The position numbers were made by a program, and so were the translations under genes. Source: Oscillospiraceae bacterium (GTDB lineage Bacteria > Bacillota > Clostridia > Oscillospirales > Ruminococcaceae). Taken from it: a stretch of 41,368 bases of DNA. This document shows positions 24,429 through 30,859 of the stretch, piece by piece; position 1 is the first letter of the stretch, and each line of letters starts with the position of its first letter. The DNA is taken from contig JAFRUS010000030.1 in NCBI GenBank assembly GCA_017438745.1, positions 1 to 41,368 on the forward strand. The letters run 5' to 3'. A model generated the notes under the pieces. It was not told the DNA's origin. It saw nothing but the letters and a program-made list of their open reading frames with translations, and made no database searches.

Positions 24429-24872
24429 TTACAGATAAGGCTGCTCCAGTAATTTTCGTAATTCGGTTTCAAAGATCCTGTTCTGATCAGCATCACGCTT
24501 CGGTATGTGCGGGATACGATGGCGTGTCATGCGGCTTTTTTTATTTACCGCACGTATTTCGAGAAGTACGCCGATGTTTTCTTCGGTATAAAGTCTGCCG
24601 TCCTGGTTTATGACGAAAGCGCCTTTTGCAAGGCACATGGCAGCAAGGCCGTAGTCCTGGGTAATTACTATATCACCCTTCTTAAGAAGATTTACAATTC
24701 TGAAATCGGCACTGTCCGCACCTTTTTCCACGGTTATCACCTTCGCTTCCGGTATATCGAAGACATGTGAAGTATCGCAGACTATTGTGCACGGTATGTT
24801 TTTCTCTTTCGCTATGCTGACGGTCAGTCTGGTTACCGGACATCCGTCGGCGTCAATTACTATCTGCCTCAT
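24429..24872 (-). CDS. DUF188 (YaiI/YqxD) family protein, PIN-like nuclease fold
   Basis: A 147-residue protein with IDADGCPV at the start, the hallmark of the UPF0178/YaiI/YqxD family, and DIVITQDYGLAAMCLAKGA further on with the second acidic site. The family has a PIN-like fold, but its substrate is unknown. Length is normal. It overlaps the preceding 56-residue gene by four bases (ATGA), so the two should be co-translated. Confidence 0.88.
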   Translation of the reverse strand: MRQIVIDADGCPVTRLTVSIAKEKNIPCTIVCDTSHVFDIPEAKVITVEKGADSADFRIVNLLKKGDIVITQDYGLAAMCLAKGAFVINQDGRLYTEENIGVLLEIRAVNKKSRMTRHRIPHIPKRDADQNRIFETELRKLLEQPYL

Positions 24873-25039
24873 ATAATTGAATATTCAAGGTTTTCCCATT
24901 TGAGACGGCTGCCGGTGTCGGTCCCGAACGGAAGAAGCGCCATAGCGATGAGCATTGTGTCATCAGTCTCGATGTCCGTTCTTTTCAGTGTGGCATAGTC
25001 GCCGTCGATTTTGATCACTTCATAATAGTATGGTCCCAT
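24869..25039 (-). CDS. Small protein of unknown function, first gene of the DUF188 operon
   Basis: A 56-residue protein (MGPYYYEVIKIDGDYATLKR...). GGAGG stands 7 bases before the ATG at 25039. The 20-residue upstream extension to 25099 would run into the promoter and is unlikely. No motif beyond a short beta-rich start (YYEVIKIDGDYATLKRTD). Coupling to the DUF188 gene suggests a shared role. Confidence 0.65.
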   Translation of the reverse strand: MGPYYYEVIKIDGDYATLKRTDIETDDTMLIAMALLPFGTDTGSRLKWENLEYSII

Positions 25040-25070
25040 GATTTTACCTCCGTATGTATTTCTGGCTTTT

Positions 25071-25099
25071 ATTGTATCACAGCCACCCTGCACTGTCAA
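25071..25099 (-). promoter_or_regulatory. SigA-type promoter of the DUF188 operon
   Basis: On the minus strand, TTGACA (25099-25094) and TACAAT (25076-25071) with a 17-base spacer. parS site 3 lies 8 bases upstream of the -35 box. Confidence 0.75.
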
Positions 25100-25107
25100 T
25101 GCCGGAA

Positions 25108-25123
25108 TGTTCCACGTGGAACG
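25108..25123. other. parS-like site 3 (one end mismatch)
   Basis: TGTTCCACGTGGAACG, between the divergent DUF188 operon promoter and the DUF4869 gene. Confidence 0.75.
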
Positions 25124-25150
25124 TTTTATGTTCAGCGAATCTGACTACAA

Positions 25151-25177
25151 AATGAACGCCTTCGGCGTGCTATGGAA
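25151..25177 (+). repeat. Twin-hairpin element, family B, first half only
   Basis: AATGAACGCC-TTC-GGCGTGCTATGGAAA is identical to the first half of the element at 24061. The second hairpin is missing. Confidence 0.6.
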
Positions 25178-25202
25178 AGCAAGATGAATTGAAGACAGAA
25201 TG

Positions 25203-25275
25203 AGGTGGATTTTTTATCTGAAATATAGTATAATTTATTTGACACTAAACGAAAAACATGAGGTGATATCATGCT
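25203..25275 (+). promoter_or_regulatory. Promoter and ribosome-site region duplicated at 29208
   Basis: GGTGGATTTT...CTGAAATATAGTATAAT...AACGAAAAACATGAGGTGATATCAT is nearly the same as 29208-29275. TATAAT lies at 25229-25234; the -35 is poor. GAGGTGA is the ribosome site. The two genes it drives are unrelated. Confidence 0.6.
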
Positions 25276-25720
25276 TAAAATAATATTTGGAGATACTCAG
25301 AATGCTGTTTATCATCCGCCGACGTATTTTGACAACACCTATGAAGATGAATGGATAACAGATCCGCTTTCTGTTGAAATGATAAAGGATATCGACGGTT
25401 CTGAAGTTATCAGTCCGAGAGTGATTGACAGTCCGGTACTCGGTTCGATTTCAGTAAAGGAGCTTTCCGGAGGTGTTAAAACACTCATGCTTATGCAGTT
25501 TGATGATTCCGGAAAGATATTCAACGCCTCAGCATGCGGAGATAACTGTGCTAAGTGGATAGTCAGAATAAGCCGCCATAAAGATCTGACAATAAATCTT
25601 CATCACATAATGAATTTCGATGACTGTGAAGATTTCAGTGCTGTTATAGTCAACACAGGAAAAACTGTGAACAGCAGCAAAGAGTATGTTGATGAAGCAT
25701 TCAGAATAGAGGAAAGATGA
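25271..25720 (+). CDS. DUF4869 family protein
   Basis: A 149-residue cytoplasmic protein (MLKIIFGDTQNAVYHPPTYF...). The start, the DNTYEDEWITDPLSVEMIKDID segment (shown here in part: DEWITDPLSVEMIKDID) and the NLHHIMNF block fit the DUF4869 family. It is common in gut Clostridia next to a small P-loop ATPase gene, as here, 3 bases before the ATPase start. Molecular role unknown. Confidence 0.7.
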   Translation: MLKIIFGDTQNAVYHPPTYFDNTYEDEWITDPLSVEMIKDIDGSEVISPRVIDSPVLGSISVKELSGGVKTLMLMQFDDSGKIFNASACGDNCAKWIVRISRHKDLTINLHHIMNFDDCEDFSAVIVNTGKTVNSSKEYVDEAFRIEER

Positions 25721-25723
25721 CCT

Positions 25724-26212
25724 ATGAAAGGCAAGCATCATATTATTATTCAGAACAGGCGAGTGAAATTTGAATTTGATATAAAGAGAAATATCACCAT
25801 AGTACGCGGAGATAGTGCGACCGGAAAAACCACTCTGGTTTCAATGGTAGATACCTACGACAGACTAGGCAGCGATTCCGGTATAGATATTTCCTGTGAC
25901 AAGAGATGTCTTACTCTGAACAATTCAAACTGGGAAGCTGTTCTCGACAGCGTTAAGGACAGTATCATATTCATCGATGAAGAAAATACTGTTGTCAAAA
26001 CAGATGCCTTTGCTAAAAAGATTCGCATTACGGATAATTATTATGTGATCATTACAAGAGAGAACCTGCCGAATCTTCCGTATTCCGTGGAGGAGATCTA
26101 CGGTATTCACAGATCCGGAAAGTACGCTGATATGAAGCAAACGTATAATTCGTTTTACAGGCTTTATACATCTGATGAAAGGATAAACCGTGCTTCAGCA
26201 CGGTTTCACTAA
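25724..26212 (+). pseudogene. P-loop ATPase partner of DUF4869, probably truncated
   Basis: 162 residues. The Walker A motif GDSATGKTTL lies near residues 29-38 and a Walker B-like SIIFIDEEN near 80-88. The frame ends INRASARFH, and those last codons come from a hairpin (CCGTGC/GCACGG, 26188-26203) of a twin-hairpin repeat. From memory, relatives continue for roughly another hundred residues with a C-terminal domain; none is visible downstream. The repeat thus appears to have replaced the 3' end. The N-terminal ATPase core is intact and could still fold. Confidence 0.6.
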
Positions 26213-26243
26213 TAGCAATTCAGAATTCGAAGAATTCTGAATT
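26188..26243 (-). repeat. Twin-hairpin element, family B, inverted, inside the ATPase gene end
   Basis: On the minus strand: AATTCAGAATTC-TTC-GAATTCTGAATT, linker GCTATTAGTGAAA, then CCGTGC...GCACGG. Loop and linker match the other members; both stems are unique. The stop codon of the preceding gene lies in the linker. The rest of the gap to 26412 shows no gene. Confidence 0.65.
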
Positions 26244-26412
26244 ACCGATTTTATGAGAGTTAGTAACTGCAGGCTCTTTTATAAGTTTGACAGATTCGTA
26301 TAGAATATTACAAATAAGTCTGGCGTTTAATTTCAGCCAGTATGCGGGGCAAATGTAGTTTGTATCTCTACATTATGCGATAGTCAGAGAACGTATAAAT
26401 AAGGATAAAAAA

Positions 26413-26428
26413 TGTTCCACGTGGAACA
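26413..26428. other. parS site 4 (perfect)
   Basis: TGTTCCACGTGGAACA, a perfect 16-bp palindrome, directly followed by a terminator. Confidence 0.85.
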
Positions 26429-26435
26429 TTTTAAG

Positions 26436-26468
26436 ATACCGGAGTGAGTGTGCTCCGGTATTTTTTTT
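26436..26468 (+). terminator. Rho-independent terminator
   Basis: ATACCGGAG pairs with CTCCGGTAT, followed by eight T. Confidence 0.85.
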
Positions 26469-26553
26469 ATCTGTAAACACTGATTTTATCGGACTTCGGA
26501 CATATTATGGTGGTGCGGATTTATCCAACAGAAAATAAATATTTATCGATTTA

Positions 26554-26608
26554 TTAAGAAATCCTTAAGGAATATCACTGCGGGAATTTAAGAATTGGTA
26601 TTTATAAT
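26554..26608 (+). promoter_or_regulatory. PBP promoter with three TTAAG boxes
   Basis: TTAAG starts at 26554, 26565 and 26588, and TATAAT at 26603-26608. The same boxes with identical spacing (11, 23 and 15 bases) precede the two-component operon at 29827-29881. No -35 hexamer is visible, so an activator bound to the boxes is plausible. Spacing in helix turns fits an OmpR/PhoB-type regulator. Confidence 0.6.
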
Positions 26609-26656
26609 ATAGAAAAAACCAGAGGAACACCAGTATGTGTACGGAGAGATAAAACG

Positions 26657-29014
26657 ATGAACAGAACAATGAAAATACCCGTTATGAAAAAGGTCGCTGA
26701 GCGGCTGGGGGATATACGAGACGAGATAAAGGAACAGTATGATGAACTGTATGAGGAGCAGAGGGAGGAACGCAGACGGAGACACCGGCAGAGGGTGCGT
26801 GAGTTTTACGGCGGAGATGTTCCGGCTACCAGAAAAGAGAGAGAACTGTACATAGGACTATATATTACAAGGAAAGTATTCCGGGGTATCGGCACTATGG
26901 TGTTCACGCTGCTTATGATGCTGATACTTACAGGTACAATAGTCGGAACGGTGACTGCCGTCTATCTCCTTGATGTTATGAAGACAACGGAAACGGTCAT
27001 ACTCAGTGCGTTCAGGCGTGAATCGGCATCCTATGTTTATGAAATGAATCAGGAGACCGGGGAATATGAGATGATCTACAAGCTGTCGCCGGATAAACGT
27101 GAGGTGAAGATCCCCTGTGATTTTGATGCGATACCGGATTATGTGAAGTTCGCTTTTATAAGTATCGAGGACAAGCGTTTCTATTCTCATATTGGTGTTG
27201 ACTACAAGAGAACTGCCGGTGCTGTCCTGAATACAGGTTTGAATGTGCTGGGTTTAAAGCAGGATGAATTCGGCGGTTCGACTATCACACAGCAGCTTGT
27301 TAAAAATGTTACTGGAGATAATAAGAAAACACCTGAAAGAAAAATGCGTGAGATATTCCGTGCAATGAAGGTGGAGAGGAAATATACGAAGGATGATATC
27401 CTTGAAGCATATCTCAATGAGGTGTATTTCAGTACGGTTGACGGATATCAGCTGTTCGGTATAGAAGCGGCATCTGTCGGATATTTCGGAAAATCGGCGA
27501 GTGAGCTTTCCATAGCGGAAGCGGCTGTTCTGGCGGCAATGCTGAAGTCGCCGAATGATTACAATCCGATAGATTATTTTGAAGCGAACAGGGATCGTAA
27601 GGAGATCTGTCTAAGCCTGATGTTTGAACTCGGTGTTATTTCTGCTGACCAGTATGAGGAAGCAATGCATGATGAGATACTGCTTACCTCCATGCCGGAG
27701 TTCAGGGCAAAGAACGCGAACTACAAAAAGCTTTCGGAATGTGAAGATGATTTTGAAAATCCGGCAGTTCTGTCATGGCCTTTAGAAACTGCGCTTGTTG
27801 AGTTTGAAGATTATCTGATTAAAGAATTTCACCTTGACACCAGAGAAGAGGCGGGTGAGATGTTCAGAAACGGCGGTTACAAACTTTATCTTTCAACGGA
27901 CAGAACGCTTCAGGCCTATCTCGATGAAAAATATGAGGACTGGACTTATTTCCCGAAGGAGACGGACAGCAGGGGAGAAAATGTTCAGTCGGCCATTGTT
28001 GTAATGGACTACGAGGGACATATTCTCGGACTTGAAGGAAAGATAGGAAAGAAAACACCGGAAACCAACCGCGGTTTCAACGTTGCATATACAGGCGGAC
28101 GTCAGCCGGGTTCGACTATCAAACCGGTTACAACTTACGGCTACGCGATTGAAAATAACCTTATGACATATTCATCGTTTTTCTATGACAGGTATCTGCC
28201 TGCCGGAACGATACCGGGAAATGATGAGTGGCCGCGGAATTATGACGGGGCACCTTCGGGTGGTTACTATCCGGTTTATCATTTCCTTAAGAAATCGATA
28301 AACACACTTCCGGCACAGATAGCCTATAACGATGGAAACAGTCATATTCATGATATATTTAAGTTTGCAACTGAGAAGCTGCATCTGGATCTTGATCCGG
28401 AGGAGGATATGAACTACGCTCCTCTGTGTATCGGCGCGACGGAAAACGGGCCGAGTATAATCAACCTTGCAAACGCATATATGCCATACGGAAACAGGGG
28501 AAGATACTACAGGGCGAGCATGATAAGCAAATGCGTTGACGGACTGACGGGTGAGGTCATTTTTGACAACGATGACCGTGACAGCGAACAGGCGGTCAGC
28601 GAGGAAACGGCATATATAATGAATAAGATGATGGAAAATGTAATGGAGCCGGGCGGTACCGGCAATGCAGCAAAGCTTTCAGCTGCTCCTCTTGTGGGAA
28701 AGACGGGAACATCGGAGAACTGGCGTGACATTTCATTTGTCGGACTTACACCGGATTATATCTCCGCCATCTGGATCGGATATGACATCGGTAAAAATGA
28801 GTCGGCAATTGAAAGAGCAAATTCAGCTGCCATCTGGAAAAGTGTATTTGGAAATTACGCTGATGAACATTCATCGGGAAATGATTTTCCTGTATGCGAA
28901 ACGGTGATACACGGAAACTACTGTGCCGTTACCGGAATGAGAGCCGGAGCCGGCTGTCCGGTGGGCGGTACCGGTTACTTCAAACATGATGACCAGTTAT
29001 GTACGGTGCATTAA
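26657..29014 (+). CDS. Class A penicillin-binding protein (glycosyltransferase/transpeptidase)
   Basis: A 785-residue bifunctional peptidoglycan synthase. The cytoplasmic N-terminus is very charged (about 75 residues; KEQYDELYEEQREERRRRHR). A membrane helix lies near 78-103. The GT51 domain has catalytic EDKRFYSH near 171, GGSTITQQLVKN and EAYLNEVYFS. The transpeptidase domain has STIK (Ser near 486), SIN and KTGTSENWRD near 682. It polymerises glycan strands and cross-links stem peptides on the outer face. GGAGAG precedes the ATG. The upstream TTAAG operator suggests control by the nearby response regulator. Within class A PBPs it resembles PBP1A/PBP1 types; I leave the symbol blank. Confidence 0.93.
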   Translation: MNRTMKIPVMKKVAERLGDIRDEIKEQYDELYEEQREERRRRHRQRVREFYGGDVPATRKERELYIGLYITRKVFRGIGTMVFTLLMMLILTGTIVGTVTAVYLLDVMKTTETVILSAFRRESASYVYEMNQETGEYEMIYKLSPDKREVKIPCDFDAIPDYVKFAFISIEDKRFYSHIGVDYKRTAGAVLNTGLNVLGLKQDEFGGSTITQQLVKNVTGDNKKTPERKMREIFRAMKVERKYTKDDILEAYLNEVYFSTVDGYQLFGIEAASVGYFGKSASELSIAEAAVLAAMLKSPNDYNPIDYFEANRDRKEICLSLMFELGVISADQYEEAMHDEILLTSMPEFRAKNANYKKLSECEDDFENPAVLSWPLETALVEFEDYLIKEFHLDTREEAGEMFRNGGYKLYLSTDRTLQAYLDEKYEDWTYFPKETDSRGENVQSAIVVMDYEGHILGLEGKIGKKTPETNRGFNVAYTGGRQPGSTIKPVTTYGYAIENNLMTYSSFFYDRYLPAGTIPGNDEWPRNYDGAPSGGYYPVYHFLKKSINTLPAQIAYNDGNSHIHDIFKFATEKLHLDLDPEEDMNYAPLCIGATENGPSIINLANAYMPYGNRGRYYRASMISKCVDGLTGEVIFDNDDRDSEQAVSEETAYIMNKMMENVMEPGGTGNAAKLSAAPLVGKTGTSENWRDISFVGLTPDYISAIWIGYDIGKNESAIERANSAAIWKSVFGNYADEHSSGNDFPVCETVIHGNYCAVTGMRAGAGCPVGGTGYFKHDDQLCTVH

Positions 29015-29028
29015 GGAAGGGTACAAAC

Positions 29029-29131
29029 TAAAAGAAATAAAGTGATATGAATAAGTGAACACCCTTGTCCGTGTAATTGCGGATAAGGGTGTTCTGTTTA
29101 AAAAATGAACGCCTTCGGCGTGCTATAGAAA
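29029..29131 (+). repeat. Duplicated segment, copy 2
   Basis: A near copy of 23986-24086, including the last codons of the unrelated gene at 21447, now 15 bases behind the PBP stop. It contains the terminator GAACACCCTTGTCCG...CGGATAAGGGTGTTC (29057-29094), which presumably ends the PBP transcript. Confidence 0.75.
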
Positions 29132-29158
29132 ACGTTCGCCCTGAACGGATGAACGTTG
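29105..29158 (+). repeat. Twin-hairpin element, family B
   Basis: GAACGCC-TTC-GGCGTGCTATAGAAA, then ACGTTC...GAACGT. Compensatory change relative to 24087-24112. Confidence 0.7.
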
Positions 29159-29207
29159 AAATTAGCTTTTTTGAAGTTTGTTTATTACTGATTAGAGTTT
29201 AATATAG

Positions 29208-29275
29208 GGTGGATTTTACGCCTGAAATATAGTATAATTGATTTAAACACAAACGAAAAACACGAGGTGATATCA
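29208..29275 (+). promoter_or_regulatory. Promoter and ribosome-site region, second copy
   Basis: Near copy of 25203-25270: TATAAT at 29233-29238 and GAGGTGATATCAT before the start codon. Here the start codon that follows is TTG, while the first copy uses ATG. Confidence 0.6.
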
Positions 29276-29276
29276 T

Positions 29277-29777
29277 TTGCAGGGAAATATACTGAAATCA
29301 AAGTTTACGTGGATAATTACTGCTGTTGTTATTCTGGTGACAGCTCTTATACTGCTTATACGCTCGTTTGATTCGATCAAACCGAAGACGACAGATGATG
29401 TGCGGGCGTTCCTTGTCAGCTCAGGTTATTGTGAAAGCTCTGAAGTGCAGCAGGCGAATGGCGAGAGTGTTCATACACTTGTGGGGACTTCAAAAAATAA
29501 TCAGAGTATAGACATGATCGTATTTTATCGGTATGATAAAGGTGATAAAGCGGCGAAAGATACAATTGAGTTATATTATAATGCTGCTCATGATCCGACT
29601 ATAATTACTTCAGAAAAACGCGGCTCGAACTACACTATAAGTGAGGTTGACCGTGCTGATAAAAATTATGTACTGCTTGTAAGAGCAGGAAATACAATGC
29701 TTGAAGTATCAGGACCGAGACAGGGTAAGGAAGATGTTAAGAAACTTGCAAAAGAGCTTGGATACTATAAGGAGTAA
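29277..29777 (+). CDS. Single-pass membrane protein of unknown function
   Basis: A 166-residue protein starting with TTG; GAGGTGA is 7 bases upstream. An N-terminal membrane helix lies near residues 11-30 (WIITAVVILVTALILLI), with an extracellular part of about 130 residues (TTDDVRAFLVSSGYC, KKLAKELGYYKE). No family recognised. It lies between the PBP and the two-component system, which hints at a cell-envelope role. Its stop is followed 17 bases later by parS site 5, which is also its terminator. Confidence 0.65.
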   Translation: MQGNILKSKFTWIITAVVILVTALILLIRSFDSIKPKTTDDVRAFLVSSGYCESSEVQQANGESVHTLVGTSKNNQSIDMIVFYRYDKGDKAAKDTIELYYNAAHDPTIITSEKRGSNYTISEVDRADKNYVLLVRAGNTMLEVSGPRQGKEDVKKLAKELGYYKE

Positions 29778-29790
29778 AAAACCAGACCGA

Positions 29791-29822
29791 GGAATGTTCC
29801 ACGTGGAACATTCCTTTTTTTC
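29791..29822 (+). terminator. parS site 5 embedded in a terminator
   Basis: The perfect parS TGTTCCACGTGGAACA (29795-29810) sits within a 24-bp palindrome (29791-29814) whose outer arms are GGAA/TTCC. Eight T follow, so the same DNA should act as a rho-independent terminator for the gene at 29277. Confidence 0.8.
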
Positions 29823-29826
29823 GACC

Positions 29827-29881
29827 TTAAGAAAAACTTAAGGATTATCACCGAGGGAATTTAAGAATCGTGGTTTATAAT
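29827..29881 (+). promoter_or_regulatory. Two-component operon promoter with three TTAAG boxes
   Basis: TTAAG at 29827, 29838 and 29861, TATAAT at 29876-29881: the same layout as at 26554-26608. It starts 5 bases after the parS/terminator. Confidence 0.6.
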
Positions 29882-29944
29882 AATAATCACAGAGAGATAA
29901 AGCACTTAATGAAGCGCTGATTAATGAATAAATCAGCAGGGGGT

Positions 29945-30000
29945 ACGGGGCGAAGCCCCGTTTTCTCCCCCTCCGGCAGCTCCGGCGACGCCGGAGCTGC
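29945..30000 (+). repeat. Paired-hairpin repeat, family C, copy 1
   Basis: ACGGGGC-GAA-GCCCCGT and GCAGCTCCGGC-GAC-GCCGGAGCTGC joined by a pyrimidine linker. It separates the TTAAG promoter from the response-regulator gene. The rest of this 359-base gap holds the promoters and no gene. Confidence 0.7.
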
Positions 30001-30060
30001 TGATAACAGTGTTCCTTAAAGAAAGAGACAACAAAGGGGATGAAATGATGAAAACGGAAT

Positions 30061-30089
30061 TTGAATTTATCTGGTATTTGTGTTACAAT
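30061..30089 (+). promoter_or_regulatory. Second, SigA-type promoter of the two-component operon
   Basis: TTGAAT (30061-30066) and TACAAT (30084-30089), 17-base spacer, 48 bases before the start codon. Confidence 0.65.
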
Positions 30090-30136
30090 GAACTGGAAAG
30101 ATCCGAACGATTACTGGAATAGAAAAGGAGTAGTAC

Positions 30137-30859
30137 ATGGACACATTAGAGGGATCAACAATACTTGTGGTCGATGATGACCATGACATAGTGAACGCAA
30201 TATCCAGATTACTGGAGATGGAAGGATTTAAGACGGTAAAGGCTTACGACGGATTTGAAGCGCTTGACTGTCTTATGCAGAACGAGATACAGCTTATACT
30301 TATAGATATAATGATGCCGAAACTTGACGGACTGTCGGCTATGATGAGGATAAGAGAAAAAAAGAACATACCGATCATAGTGCTTTCGGCAAAATCGGAA
30401 GACAGCGACAAGATACTCGGACTTTCCATGGGAGCCGATGATTACATAACCAAACCTTACAACCCGATGGAACTTACCGCGAGAGTACGCTCAAACCTCA
30501 GAAGATACCTGATGCTCGGTTCGGCAGGAACGGTGACGGTATCTGACAACATACTGAGAAACGGCGGGCTTTCGCTTGACCGGAGTGCCAGACAGTTTTA
30601 CGCTGACGGGGAGCCTGTAAAACTGACGGCTACGGAGTACAAGATCGCTGAACTTCTGATGGAGAATGCGGGACGGGTATTTTCAGCGGAAGAAATATAC
30701 TCGAAAGTGTGGAACGAAGCATCATATTCAGTTGAAAACACTGTTATGGTACACATAAGGCATATACGAGAGAAGATAGAAATAGATCCGGGCAACCCGA
30801 GGTATCTGAAGGTAGTCTGGGGAATAGGTTACAAGATAGAAAAAATACCTGGAGGGTAA
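30137..30859 (+). CDS. OmpR/PhoB-family response regulator
   Basis: A 240-residue protein. The receiver domain (residues 7-120) has the acidic pocket DDD at 13-15, phosphoacceptor Asp57 in LIDIMMPKLDG, and the conserved Lys in ITKPYNPMEL. The winged-helix DNA-binding domain (about 140-236) has TATEYKIAELLMENAGRVFS-type helices and VHIRHIREKIE. Such regulators bind direct repeats with about 11-bp period. It is followed with no gap by its kinase gene. The TTAAG boxes before this operon and before the PBP gene are candidate targets. AAAGGAG precedes the ATG. Confidence 0.93.
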   Translation: MDTLEGSTILVVDDDHDIVNAISRLLEMEGFKTVKAYDGFEALDCLMQNEIQLILIDIMMPKLDGLSAMMRIREKKNIPIIVLSAKSEDSDKILGLSMGADDYITKPYNPMELTARVRSNLRRYLMLGSAGTVTVSDNILRNGGLSLDRSARQFYADGEPVKLTATEYKIAELLMENAGRVFSAEEIYSKVWNEASYSVENTVMVHIRHIREKIEIDPGNPRYLKVVWGIGYKIEKIPGG

